Source: Rhizophagus irregularis
Taxonomy: Eukaryota > Glomeromycota > Glomeromycetes > Glomerales > Glomeraceae
Reading direction: 5' to 3'
Length of the DNA stretch: 64,000 bases
Assembly (NCBI RefSeq): GCF_026210795.1
Contig: NC_089444.1
Span: 486,501-550,500, forward strand
Shown: piece by piece, positions 1 through 12,494 of the stretch
Layout: each line of letters begins with the position of its first letter
Position numbering within the stretch: position 1 is the first letter of the stretch
Position numbers and translations under genes: made by a program
Notes under the pieces: generated by a model
Told to the model about the DNA's origin: nothing
Seen by the model: only the letters and a program-made list of their open reading frames with translations
Database searches by the model: none

Positions 1-2803
1 TTTTATTTAACTGGAGTATTTAACTGAAAATACTTATTAAATAATAATAAAGTACTTGCCAGTATTTTAGATTGCAAAGTTTAACATTATTTTAAAGGTA
101 AACTAAGTTTATTATTATTATATTGGTAATATTAGCAAGTAATAATTACTGATTTTTATTTTTATTCATTTTATTATAGACCTTGTTGGATAAACAAGAT
201 ATTTTTATATACAGTTAGAGATAAATATTTATATCTATAGATAAATGTGGTGGGTACTTGAGTTAGGGCAATTTTTGGATTATGATTAGAAAAAGATTTG
301 TTTCTTTCAAAAATTAAAAAATCATTTAAATTACAAATTAACAGAACACTAAGATTTTGATTTTTTTTTTAAAAAAAAATCATTATAATTATATAAACTT
401 TAAATCTTTAAATAAAAAATTATTCAAATCAAATTACAGATAATCGAAATATTATAAAGTAGTAATTATTGTTTTTAAATGGTTGGTGAAATTTTCTAAT
501 TATTAAAGGCATAATGTTAAAATTTTTTCTTTTGAACGTTTGAACACAAAAAATAATTTTTTTATTCAGTAAATTATTATGTGTTTAAATTTCATTGGCT
601 GATCATTGTTGATCAACATGTGACGTAAGTGTTTTCGGTATTTTATTATTTTTATTTATAATTTAATCAGTTTCAACTAAATCGAAAATAGCGATAATAA
701 ATATCTCTTTTTTTTGAAAAAAAAAGAAAAAAAAGAAAAAAAAATCGTTTAAGAAAAATATTAGTAAATAAAATATCTATTCCTTACATAAAAATAAATA
801 AATACTATGCCAGCAAAACTCATTTTAATTTGTGTAATTTATTCAATTGTTTAATGAGAAAGTGATAAAAGAAACTATTAGAAAAAGATAATACTTCCTT
901 TTTTCCAAAAAATCCATCAGTTCCAAAATGGATTCCCGATTTTACATCTGGTGATATAGTTAGGTTTACAGGAAAATTTTTCTCAATAAGGAACCTCCTC
1001 ATGATGATATTTCGGAGGTAATTTTTAATTTATTAACCCAAAGAAAATATTATTAATTCTTTTTTTTAAAAATTAAAAAATAAAAAAATAAATCAGATGA
1101 CAGCTAATGCAGGTGATCATTTGATGATTAGTTCAATCTTTGTTTTTCTCATTGGTTACGTATAAGTATCAAACTTAATGTTACTAGATTTGTTGGAAAG
1201 GAAAATGTTGCTGACAAATTTAATATAAAATGTAGATACCTAAAAGCGGATGAGAAAATTGATAATAAAGCGAAAAAAATCCATAAACAGATTTTTTCTT
1301 AATATATTCTACATTATTACAAACAAAAACATAAATACACAACCCTCAATAAATAACAACTTGATTCCTGACACCACCCTAGTTATTATTTAAAAAAAAT
1401 ACATTTAAATTAAAGATACTATTTAATTATATTAATTAAACAAGTAAACATTAAGCAGCTTTAAATATTAATGAATAGTGAAATTTTATTATAATTAGAC
1501 CTATAAAAAAATTGGATAAGGTTTTTATACAATTTTTCCTTAGAAATAACATATCTATATAGGGATATATGAAAATGCACAATTCCGCATCATTTGCATG
1601 ATTTGATCATAGAACTTACACTGAATTTACATTGATTTGGTCACAAAATTTACATAATTTTAGCATAAAATTTATATAATTTGGTAATTTGGTCAATAAA
1701 TTTACTGCTTAAATTACAATTTATGAATTTTTATTAGCCCAAACAATAGACAATATTTTTTTGGTGAACAATTTTAAAGTTTTTAACGATAAATAATATT
1801 TTATTTTTATAGATAAAACATTTAAACATTAATATCATATTATAATAAATATAAATATCGCATTTTTCCATTTTTGTTTTTGTAAAATCTGATTAAATTG
1901 TTAAAATTAAAAGGCTATATAGTACTATAGATATGAAAAGTGGGAACAAACAATACTGGAATGCAAAAAATTGAAATTGAATTTTTTCCATTGAAGAACT
2001 TAAGCTTTTCGAATTACATGCTCAAGTGCTCAACGTTACATTTTTAAGTATTAATTTCAACCATAAATAGTAATTGATAAATGTCCATTATTTCATTATT
2101 TTATTAAAAAATAATTTCTTCTTCCAGGAAAGTACAAACATTAATTAGAACGTCCCTGTTGCTACATGTTTTCAAGTTATTAGGCTTCTGGAACTTGTTC
2201 TTCTTTCTTTTGACTATAATTTTCAATACTCTGTCCGAAGAGTATTTAGCATCCTTCTTCTTTTTAAATGACTCAGAAGGAGTGTTACGAATCAATCTAT
2301 ATATGGTCTTTCGATGGCAAAAATGATTTCTAACGCTGTTTTCATATTGATCATTTTACCACCTAGAGAACCATAAAAAAATATTGTTTTGTTACTTTAT
2401 TCTCAAAAAAACAAGAGTACAACTTCCCAAGACAACTGCGCCTTCTACCTACAAGTTGAAACTTTACATTAAAGCATTATTCCATACAGATTTATTATAC
2501 TATGGGAAAGTTATTTTACTCCAAATATTCGAATATAAAACTACAAGACTGGTTTTCTGCTGTCTTTAAAAATCACTTTTCAATCCTTTAAGCTTTATGA
2601 ACATTAGATTGAACTGTCACCCTTCCAAACTATACTTCGAATAAAAATCCAGAAAAAAAATGTTATTTTACTAAAAATAACCTCCCTAAAATCAAAGGTA
2701 CAAAACCTCAATTTTGACAAAGAGCTGATCACCACGAAAACCCGTTCCTACAAAAAAGAAAAGGTTTTTTTTTTAAAAAAAAAAAAAACTAAAAAACAAA
2801 ATA
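1..2803. other. AT-rich intergenic DNA, no supported gene
   Basis: No open frame here has convincing codon use or a recognisable domain. Two short minus-strand frames (820-1002 and 2104-2295) encode about 60 residues each with mixed hydrophilic composition and could be worn gene fragments, but I do not recognise them. A/T homopolymers dominate, including a T-run followed by an A-run near 361-379. Confidence 0.6.
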
Positions 2804-2921
2804 AATATCCGAAATGAATTAGTAATAAGATCCGGATGAATCCATAATCCGATACATCCGGATGTATTCGGCGGATATCCAGATGGGTAACGGATGAATC
2901 CGCGAATCCATTTCGGATATT
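2804..2921. mobile_element. Short inverted-repeat element (MITE-like), 118 bp
   Basis: The left end AATATCCGAAATG is matched by its reverse complement CATTTCGGATATT at the right end. The interior repeats ATCCGGATG-type words on both strands, so the whole unit could fold on itself. It is more GC-rich than its surroundings. No clear target duplication was found, so the superfamily is open. Confidence 0.55.
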
Positions 2922-3191
2922 CAAATCATTTTGAATTGTCATCCTCTGATTAGTCCGATCATTTCTTTTTGTGAGTATAATTTCCCGTTATGATTTATGA
3001 TTTGATTATCTTCACATATAAAGCAATGATCAGAAGGCGTTCCAAGCTTGTTTTTAGGTTCGTTACCATTGAAGATAATTTTTGGAATTAATGGTAATGC
3101 ATATCAGTATATGCATATCAGTATTCTCACGCTATGATACAACAATCTTTATATGTATATATATATGAGCTACAATTTCTCTATAATATCT

Positions 3192-4021
3192 TAGAGGTTG
3201 CAACCGATTAACGTTAATCGATTAATTAATCGGTTAAGGCGGTTAATCAGTTAGAAGTATCAAAAAATCGGTTAATCGACTAATTAACCGACTAAATTAA
3301 CCGATTAATTAACCGACTAATTTAGTCGGTTAAAATAATATGCAGATCATTTTCTCAGATTAGATGATTTTTTATCCCGAAATTCCGATAAGAAGTTTTT
3401 TTTAATATACAGTATTGAATAACTTGTCAAAAAAATAAACCCATTTAAACTTTTTATAAAAACTTGAGAAATTTTAATTTATTATAAAAAAAATTATACA
3501 ATATGGGTGATAATGAAACAAATGACATTTTTTCAGAATATATTGATTATAGACCTATTGAAAATGAATCTCTATCTGGTCATTTATTATATATTTTTTT
3601 GTAACATATTTAAATGCTTTTATAAGTATTTGTTTTTATTTTAAGTTATTTATGGCGTAGCTAAATGTCATGTGATATATATTACGCAAAATATTCAAAT
3701 GGGCGGCGGAATAAAAACATTCCTAAAAACTTGCAATTCAATTCCACTATCATTAATATTGTTAATTTCCATTTAAGTAAACCTTGAATTAAAGTCAGTT
3801 CTCGTTTCCCATTAAAATTTGATATAACTTTTTGAAATAATACATGTATATTATCCATATAGGGTGCAAAATTTATATATTAACCGATTAATTAATCGGT
3901 TAACCTCATCACAAATTAACCGATTAATTAACCGATTAATTAACCGATTATTATTCGGTTATGGTAACTGATTAGTCGATTATTAATCGGTTAAGGTTTT
4001 TTTGGTCGGTTCCAACCTCTA
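3192..4021. mobile_element. Non-autonomous hAT-type transposon, 830 bp
   Basis: The termini are TAGAGGTTGCAACCG on the left and, read inward from the right, TAGAGGTTGGAACCG. An identical 8-bp duplication TAATATCT flanks the element at 3184-3191 and 4022-4029. TAG-type termini with 8-bp duplications are the hAT hallmark. The subterminal regions (about 3200-3330 and 3880-4005) are packed with copies of ACCGATTAATTAATCGGTT-like palindromes, as expected of transposase-binding arrays. A 33-codon open frame starting MGDNETNDIF at 3503-3604 may be a leftover transposase N-terminus. No other coding capacity is seen. Confidence 0.85.
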
Positions 4022-4063
4022 TAATATCTATGTACATTTCTGATAAAAAAATTTCGGTTTAAA

Positions 4064-5225
4064 ATGAAATTTATGTCAAGGAGAGTAGTCTTGTATTTTT
4101 TCTACCTCATTTGTGTCAACCACATTTCTTACCCGAGGGTAGAATCTACAGAAGTAAAATTAACAGAAAATAGTGATAACGAGCTCAGTAGTAATGTTAT
4201 GAAGGCTTTGATAATGCTGGAAATTGCCAGTTTGTCTCTCCGCAGCGCTTATATTAGAGCAGATTCATCTTTGTGGTCATTTGTCAATCTTCGTAGTTCT
4301 GTTACCAATGAAGCAAAGGTATACAGCATCCAGATTCTACCAATTGCAACCACGCTCATCCGACATCTCCAAGAGTTCAGTGAAACTTATGATGCCATAT
4401 CCTTTGATGAATTCAAGGAAGATGTTCATGTATTGGCTAAAAAAGCAGAAGAAAACTACAAACTTAGTAAATACGTATCAGAACTTCATAAAGCTGTTTA
4501 CGCTGAATTCAAGAAACTAGAGGATCAAGCAAACATCGTTTTAAATGATTTACAAATGGAAACCAGACGTTATGAGGCGGAACTACGTCGTAAAGCTATG
4601 GAAAAGGATGAATTGGCCCTTGTTTTAGCCTTTATTCCTATTGTTAACAGCTCCCCCAATTATCGCTAGTGAACAGAAAGCCATTATTGCACAAGAAATA
4701 GCCATTAATGAAGAGAAAAAACTTGCAGTTGCTGGAGCTAAGGCCATTAAGGTAACTTTAGTCGAGTCTATTAATGAATTTATTAATGCTATAGGTATTT
4801 TAGGTATTTTATTTCCGCTCGAATTTTTTGGTAGAAAAAGTTCAAATTTATCTCATTCATACTAACATGGGATTTTATATAGGTGTTGTTACTCAGTTCT
4901 TTGAAATTCTGCATCAAGAATTGCTAACATTTTCTAATAAATACGAAAAATTCAAAGAAGATCAAGCCAAAATTCATTTTATATTAATTAAAAAGAAGGC
5001 TGCAACTCTTGTTTCTGCTTGCCGTTTCTTTATGAACAGAATTCCAGAATTCATGGCAATTCCGGATAACCATGACTAAAATTACGTTCAGAAATGGCTT
5101 TCAAAAATGAAGGCCGAGATCAATGGAGAAAATTTATCATTTCTCGAATGGGGTAAAAAGTGGTTTAGATCAAACAAGGAGATTGCTAATCTGCTAGGAT
5201 TACCAAGTAATAATGATAGATAGAT
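4064..5225 (+). pseudogene. Secreted coiled-coil protein relic, possibly pore-forming-toxin-like
   Basis: The region starts with a hydrophobic secretion signal (residues about 5-25). A long, charged, alpha-helical region rich in Glu, Lys and Ala follows, then hydrophobic stretches and a second helical part. Signal, long helices and a central hydrophobic segment recall alpha-helical pore-forming proteins, but that likeness is only of layout. I see no diagnostic motif, and a plain secreted coiled-coil protein is equally possible. The coding signal does not run through in one frame; there appear to be about three breaks, unless some are introns. Treated here as a fossil. It lies immediately right of the hAT element. 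Confidence 0.4.
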
Positions 5226-7333
5226 TTTCGAAATTTGCAAAAGTATAACGCGGAATTAGATTTATTCAATGTATATTATTAGTCAAATATCAATCTCAGA
5301 TTACATTTGCGAAACTAGATGATACACTGTATACGGAATATTCAAAAAAAAAAAATCACGTGTTTTTGACGGCCGTCAGTGTCATGTGCGTTATGATGAT
5401 GATGACGTCAATCTTACCGTCAAATATTATCGTATCACAAATTACACAACAACTTTTTAAAATATGCGCAAATTTTTTTACGTTATTGGGGAAGCGCATC
5501 CTAACGTAAATACATCTATATAATTAATTGAATTATCCGCAGTTTGTTGCCGATAATCATGCAACCGCCGTAAGCATCGTCCAAATTTCCGTATGTTAAA
5601 AAATATTCATATAAAACTTGATAATTAGCTATTTTATTCATATAATGAGATAATACTGATTGGTAGATTATTGGGTAAATTTGAAAATCATTATTATTAA
5701 TATAAATATTTATTACTTTCGATTTGTAATTTTGACCTTTAACTTTTTATGATTTACGAAACCTGTAATATTTGGGTACTAACTACACTTGTTTTCCGTT
5801 CTCTATTAATCGTGTTGTTGTTTTGTCCTATTATTACTTATATTTCTCGTAATGTTCTAATAATTATTATCATGCATAAACTTTAAATTGATAATTTTAA
5901 TTCATTTATTTTTCTGTATTAAATTTATTATGAATGAATTTATTCTTTTTTTAAAAAAAATATTATATTAAATTATTAACATTTAAAATATGATCGAATT
6001 TTCATTCGATTATTAGAATCTTTTCAACATTTTTCTTTTGTTTTTTCGTTAAACATTTAATATTTTTTTATTTACATTGTTATTTTTTTATTTTTTTTTT
6101 AAATTAAAGATCTCACATAAGAAAATTCTTATTGAAATACAATTTTAGAAAGATTTCGGATACAATTGCATGACATGAACTTGATCAATTGCATAAATTT
6201 AATGCTTTAATTAATGTCACACTAAAAATGTTGTAATACCATATATATACTTCATTATTACATTATTATATTATTACTGAAAATACTGCAGTACGCAAAT
6301 GATTGATTGTTTTAATTTTAGATACTTTTTAAAAATAAACTTTATTTTTTTTTAAAAAAAAATTAAAAATAACCTTAACGTGATACTTTTTAATTTTTCT
6401 ATTAAGAAAAAAAAATGCGTTAAAAAAAATTGACATAGGATGATAATTATTCTACTAACATAAGTTTTATTAGTTTTTTCTTTTTAATAAAAAAAAAATA
6501 ATAAAAATAATAAAATAAATAAAATAAAATAAAAACAAAATAATATAAAAATAAAAAAAAAAATAATAATAAATAAAGTTAAAATAATAATAATAATAAT
6601 AATAAACGTTAAAATACATTTGGTTTTTTCATTATTTTACGAAAACGTCGATAATTTCTATTATTCGTCATACTTTTATCAACCATATATATTCTAATAT
6701 TGTTACACAAAATCTAATTTATCGTATAATTGTCCTTAATTTAATCTACATAATGAAAAAAATTTTTTCTCGTAATCAAATCCGGATGAACCGATATTGA
6801 ATGTAATATATATATATATTTATTATATGATCATAAATTCCCATTATTTAATAACAGTACTTTTCTTAAAATAAAAACTCGTATTGTTCTTATTTGCTGC
6901 GCCAAAGATTTTCTTAAAAACGGAGATGATCAGCAAATTAGATTAATTTAATTGCATACATTTGTTAATCGAATTAAGTTAACAATCAAAAAGAATAAAA
7001 TATAGTAATGTACAATAAAAGTAAATTCATTTTTATATTACACGTAACGAAAATATAATATATTAAAATTATGAAATTAATTTATATATAAAGAATTCCC
7101 AATTCGAATCTTCTTTTCAAAAAGTAAATCTTTATCGTTATTCCACCTTTATTTTTAATAAAAAAGTGGCGAAATAATTTATCAACTCTTTATTATCCAT
7201 TCATAATTTCTATAGGTTTTTAAACCTTTAGACCTTACCTTCTTTTAGATTAGAACCTTTCGTTTAATTACATGAAAAAACATTCATCATTCATTTTTTA
7301 TCATTATTTTGAATTATTTATTAATCAAACAAA
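5226..7333. other. AT-rich intergenic DNA
   Basis: No gene is supported. The stretch 6480-6605 is A-rich simple sequence ending in an (AAT)n microsatellite. An uninterrupted T-run followed by an A-run lies near 6345-6362. The last 150 bases before 7334 serve as the upstream region of the subtilisin gene; no firm TATA box could be chosen. Confidence 0.6.
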
Positions 7334-8614
7334 ATGATTATTCCACGCTTCATTAAAATCTTCTCTATTGCTGTGATAATTAGTTTCTTGGTTTCTTCAG
7401 TTGAATCAACAAAAAAAAATTTAAAATGTCCTGGACCTTTAGATAAAATTGATGATCACTTCAATGAAAAAGGTGAAAAATATATTATCACATTTAATAA
7501 ATCTGATAATGAAGCAATTGAAAATCATTTTGATACCATGCAAAATTGTTGGAAAAGACCCATAAAACATATAATTCCAAATAAGTTATTAAATGATAAA
7601 AATACTCTCATGGATTTTTCCGTTAAAGGTTATCTTCACGGATATTGTGGTTATTTTACAAAATCATTTATTGATAAACATCTTTCTAATATACCCGGTA
7701 TTAATATTGAAAAGGATGGTCTTTTTAAAATTAATCGTGTATTACCTCTTGATTTTACTAAACGTACTATAGCAAAGAATCCAACAAAGAATATTGATCG
7801 TATCGATCAATCTAGACGTCCATTAGATGGAAAATTCATTTATCCTGTTAGTGCCGGTGAAGGTACAAATATTTACATAATTGATACTGGTGTAAGAATT
7901 ACTCATAAAGAATTTGGAAATCGTGCAAGATTTGGTGCTTCTTTTTGTAAAGATTGTAATGATCAAGATGAAGATGGTCATGGAACTCAGGTTGCTAGTA
8001 TTGTTGCTGGAACTACTTTTGGTGTAGCAAGAAAAGCAAATATTATAGCTGTTAGAGTTTTTGACGTTACTGGTGATGCTTCAAAATCTGATATTATTAA
8101 TGCTATGTCCTTTGTACTTAATGAACATAATAAGAATCAAAATAAGAATACAATAATTAATATGTCACTTAATGGTGATTTTTCAAAATCTATGAATAAT
8201 ATTATAGAAAATCTTACCAATGCTGGTATTCATGTAGTAGTTGCTGCTGGTAATGATGATACAGATGCTTGTAAATCTTCTCCTTCTTCTGCTCCTACTG
8301 CTATCACTGTTGGTGCTACAGAAGAAGATAGTGATCAAGTTGTTGATTTTTCAAATTTTGGAAGATGTCTTGATATATTCGCTCCTGGTGTTAATATTAA
8401 AGGTGCTGGTAATCAATCTGATGATGATGTTTTAGAATTATCCGGTACTTCTCAAGCTTCTCCTCATGTTGCTGGTACAATAGCTCTTATAATTTCAGAA
8501 TTTGGTAATAGATCTCCTAATGAAATGTCTAATATACTTAATAGATTATCATCAAAGAATACTATTAAAGGTCTTAAAAATGGTTCCCCTGACTCTTTCT
8601 TACGTACTCCATAA
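7334..8614 (+). CDS. Secreted subtilisin-like serine protease (proteinase K-type, S8)
   Basis: A complete 426-residue endopeptidase in one exon. Residues 1-25 form a signal peptide, so it should be exported. Residues about 26-150 look like the inhibitor propeptide, and the mature enzyme begins near the NIDRIDQSRRPLDG segment. The catalytic triad is complete: Asp184 in IIDTGV, His216 in DGHGTQVAS and Ser373 in SGTSQASPHVAG; the oxyanion Asn307 sits in VVAAGND. The Ser motif has Gln where Met is commoner (GTSMASPH), a variant that some fungal enzymes share. Length and domain order fit secreted fungal proteinase K-like proteases used in nutrition or host interaction. The ATG at 7334 is the only start that preserves the signal peptide. 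No intron is needed, unlike most neighbouring genes. Confidence 0.95.
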   Translation: MIIPRFIKIFSIAVIISFLVSSVESTKKNLKCPGPLDKIDDHFNEKGEKYIITFNKSDNEAIENHFDTMQNCWKRPIKHIIPNKLLNDKNTLMDFSVKGYLHGYCGYFTKSFIDKHLSNIPGINIEKDGLFKINRVLPLDFTKRTIAKNPTKNIDRIDQSRRPLDGKFIYPVSAGEGTNIYIIDTGVRITHKEFGNRARFGASFCKDCNDQDEDGHGTQVASIVAGTTFGVARKANIIAVRVFDVTGDASKSDIINAMSFVLNEHNKNQNKNTIINMSLNGDFSKSMNNIIENLTNAGIHVVVAAGNDDTDACKSSPSSAPTAITVGATEEDSDQVVDFSNFGRCLDIFAPGVNIKGAGNQSDDDVLELSGTSQASPHVAGTIALIISEFGNRSPNEMSNILNRLSSKNTIKGLKNGSPDSFLRTP

Positions 8615-8747
8615 AATTAAATATATAAAAAAATTATTCAAAAGCTCTTTATATATTTAAAATTTTTTTAGAATTTATTTTATAATGAGAATTTAATTTA
8701 ATTTAATTTTTTTTTTTTTTTTTTTGATCGAATTTTATATTTTTTGT

Positions 8748-8781
<34 letters not shown>

Positions 8782-10495
8782 TGAAAAATATTAGATAATA
8801 GAACGATATCTTTAAATAGTCACAAAGTTCTTGAATTTATTAAAATTGAGAATAAAAAATTTTATTGAAAATTTGATATGATTTGTAACATTGTAAAAAA
8901 TGTAATGGTAAATTTGCTGATATAAAAGCAAGATAAATACCCGATCAAAACATTTATATTTAACTACTTTTTATAAATAATGTGCCTTATCATAGATTAA
9001 TCTTACAATTTTCCAATAGTTTTAGATAAAAGCTGCGATGGACGCAAAATATTCAAATTGTTCCCGTGACCGCTGCCGATCCCGAAATCCATCAGATAAA
9101 TTAACAATTTTTATCATTTCTCCAAAACGAGAGTTAGTTGCGTCACCTGCGGCTTACAGCGAAAGTTCAGGAATTATTTACTTGAAAAACGAAGTACCAA
9201 GCCTATAAACATCACACTCTAGAAACCATAAAAGCAGTCCAGTGCCGACGTTTAACTCTATCGTCGAAGTCCTCGCGATAATCATAGCCTCTGCCAGCCT
9301 TTTATTGGTTATTTATTCCGCCCGTTATAATTACATATTTATATATTTTTACATATAATTTAAACTAACTAAATTCAAATTATTTAATAACATACAGTAG
9401 CTCATAAGCATATCCGCTAAATTTGAATATTTTAGTTTAAAAGAAGTATTTGTGCCTTATGTAATACTTTGTGTAACAAAAGTACCATAAATTTAACTCT
9501 ATATTTATATAATATTTACGTACACATATATAATTAAACTAATTATTAATTAAATTCTTAATTTAAAAAATTATTTTAATAATATAGGGTAAGTTATTTA
9601 TTTAACTTTATTATTACAAATTTATATAATATTAAATTCTTTATTTAAAAAATTCGTAAATTATTTGTTTAATTTTATTATTGCATATTTAACAGTTAAT
9701 ATTTAAATAATATTTACAAACTAACTAAATTTTTTATTTCTGTCTTCAATTTCAAATTGTTCCTTATTCCCCTTACATTTTGCAGGAAAAATATCAATAT
9801 GAAAAATTTCTTATAATATGTGAAAATTTTATTAATCTTTTTTTTTTAAAAAAAAAGATTGCTGTTATAGTAAAATTAAATCAAACATTAAATTAATTTG
9901 AAAATCAAAAGAATTGGATTAAAATCTTTTGAATTTTTTAAAATGTATACAATTAAATATTAATTCATTATAAGAACAATATAAAATTACTCTTTGTTTT
10001 GACATTTTTCTTCTTCATTTCAAAATTCTTAGTAGATTTACAATCGCATTGAATCCGCTGCTGAAACTTAAGGGTAGAGTATTTTCACCGGGATTTGGGT
10101 CATAACAACTGGCTAAATAATTTACCGAAAGATGAGGTCACGAATGCCGAGAAAGATGAAATGATTAAAACAATATATTTATTTATTTCAATAGCATTTT
10201 AAATTTAAATTTCTATACTTTAAAGTGATTTACTTATTTTTCATTAAAAGAAAATGTATACAGTTAGATCATTATACAAAATACAAAATAACGAAATATT
10301 CTTGAATGATCTAAATTTTTTGACTTCATATATATTTATATTTATATCCTTATTATATTGTATGACTAGAAAAAAACAATACAATGGTTATATTTATAAC
10401 ATTGTAATTGTATAATATATCTAGAAGTCTTTGATGGAAGCTATAAATAAACTTCCATTAGATTATTATTTCATTTATTTTTTATTAAATATATA
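8615..10495. other. Intergenic DNA with T-tracts
   Basis: Long T-tracts lie at 8708-8725 and 8751-8780. A less AT-rich island at about 9030-9310 has no open frame worth calling. The stretch 10020-10150 holds short protein-like pieces (for example GHNNWLNNLPKDE) that may be a worn gene. Nothing else is supported. Confidence 0.5.
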
Positions 10496-10535
10496 CTAGG
10501 CGTAACCCGTCGCGTTGCGCCAGGGATGATACTTG
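10496..10535 (-). mobile_element. Helitron-like 3' terminus
   Basis: On the minus strand the sequence reads GGCGCAACGCGACGGGTTACG then CCTAG and T. The segment GGCGCAAC...GTTACGCC forms an 8-bp stem with one mismatch, directly followed by CTAG|T. A GC-rich hairpin before CTRR with a T after it is the classical Helitron 3' end. If this is right, the element body lies to the right on the minus strand. I could not find its 5' end or any Rep remnant there, so it may be a short non-autonomous copy. Confidence 0.4.
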
Positions 10536-11084
10536 CGCATCAAGTAAGAGAATAATAATAACACACTTATATTTTATTTGTCATGTAGTGTGAATAGGTC
10601 TAATTTTTTACTATTTATAATGGCATTAGTAGGAAATAAATGTAATAAATTCCACAATTTATATGATACAATGAATTGTGTGCAAGTGTTATACAGTATA
10701 TGAAATATTATTATTAAATGCAAATTTTATTTAACACGAAACAAATATTGCAGTACTGTTAAATTTATGATTTATTTATACATTTACAAAGATAATTTTG
10801 TATAAGTAGTTTATTGTTACATTGTTACAAAAAAATCTTTTTTTTTTATCTTAAAAAATTTCATTATAGCTTTAAAAAAAATTACATCCTCTAGAAAAAG
10901 AAAAAATTCCCCAGAAAAATTAATTATAACGATCTATTGTTAAAAGAATAAATAAATAAGTAATTATGTTAGTCTATTATTGAGTTTGATACAAAAAAAT
11001 ATTATTATTATTAATAAGAATTGGGAAAAAGGGCAATTGTTGTGTACCGCAACATTGATCTGATCACCGATCCAAACCTAAATG

Positions 11085-11575
11085 GTGAAAGAATGTATTC
11101 GGGAAAAAAAAATTTGGGGAAAAGAAAAAGGATAAAGAAAGAAAAAAAAAAATAAGTACCGAAAAAAATTCTGAAAAAAAAGGACAATAATTCGGTTCAA
11201 AATGACCGAAAAAAAAATTCAAAAAAAAATCAATAATATGGTCTAAAAAAAAAGACCGAAAAAACATAATATAAATCCTAAAAAGAAAAATAATAACTTT
11301 TCGGTTTTGGAAAAAAAACCAAATCTAAATGGTGAAAAGAATGAAAAAAAAAAACAAAAAAAAAAAAGAAAGAGGAAAAAAAACGAAAAATTTTTAAGTA
11401 AAAGAAAAAAGGTGTTTCGAAAGAGAAAAGAGGAAATTTGAAAAAAAGAAAGAACCATAGCATTTGTAAAAGATCGGTTCAAGAAAAAAAAATGAAAATT
11501 AAAAAAAAAGGGGGAAGAAAAAGATCGAAAAAAAAATAAATATTTGTAAAAAAAAAAATTCCGATTAAAAATTCA
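11085..11575. repeat. Purine-rich, strand-asymmetric degenerate repeat
   Basis: For about 490 bases the plus strand is almost only A and G. It is broken by short recurring words: CTAAATGGTGAAAGAATG near 11086 recurs as CTAAATGGTGAAAAGAATG near 11323, and CGGTTCAA recurs near 11192 and 11475. This points to an old duplication of roughly 240 bases. Phe-rich open frames on the minus strand are by-products of the composition. Confidence 0.6.
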
Positions 11576-12097
11576 CTAGTAGTCAATTTATTGTTGGCAA
11601 TTAATTGCAATTATTATCTAAAATTATTGAATTTTCACATTTGTCAATAATTATTTCTAAACATTTATTATTATTATAAGTTTTTTGCTAGGCGTGTGTG
11701 CGTGAAGAGGATTTTTAAACATTTAATACAGATTTTTTTTATTTTTATCTCTTCCCATTGATTTAGTCTCTATCTGACTGATTTATATCATAATTCTGAA
11801 CCTTTTTAATATGCCTTATTCAGCTAATAATAATAGGCTTTTTATTCTGAAACTTTTACCCAATATTGATGGAATTTTTATCCATCTTTTTAAACGGACA
11901 TCCTCCGTGATGATAATATTACGCATATGTATGAGATGATTTATAGCACTATTCATTTCATATAATTTCTTGGATTCACAGGTGGTTAATAACTTTTAAA
12001 CTTTTCTTCATATTTTTCTATAAATTTCAATTCATTCCCTTTGATAGAAAAGCTCTATTATGACATCCACTATATTGTTAATAACTACTTAGAATGG

Positions 12098-12277
12098 TTA
12101 TTGTCTTTTGACTCTTTTCTCAGTATTAAGAGTATCTGATCCTTTATATACTTTATAAATAATCCTCTTACTAATAGCATCCAATAATTTACCACTATAT
12201 AATTGTTTTGATACAATAAACGAACATTTTCCCAATAATACCATAAACCATTTTCCGTTGCGTAACAAACACGACAT
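12098..12277 (-). pseudogene. Fragment of a dispersed unknown protein family
   Basis: A 59-codon frame from ATG 12277 to a stop at 12098 contains GKWFMVLLG, KLLDAISK and YKGSDTLNTEK. The segment is similar at both DNA and protein level to 19034-19195 on the other strand (KWLMKVV, KPLDVLAKELL, then ATATAAAGGATCGGATAC). Both look like leftovers of one larger sequence; the family is not recognised. Confidence 0.4.
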
Positions 12278-12494
12278 ATTACCGAATATAATGATTTGCT
12301 CAATTGCAAACTGATTTTTATTTATAAAAAAAAAATTTTATTACATATACTTTATAATCAAAAACCATATAATATCCTAAAAAAATAATAAAATACAATT
12401 AAAATAATAAAATTGTTTCTTCCTACTATATAATTTGAATAATGCCTAGATACTAAATTAGAAGGGAATGTGGATAAATTTAAATAAATATAAT

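Noticed and set aside
8241-8435. Leu-rich plus-strand frame inside the subtilisin gene
   Set aside because: It is an overlapping frame of the real protease, with no independent support.
11064-11482. Phe-rich open frames on the minus strand
   Set aside because: They only reflect the purine-rich plus strand; composition is not protein-like and no motif is present.
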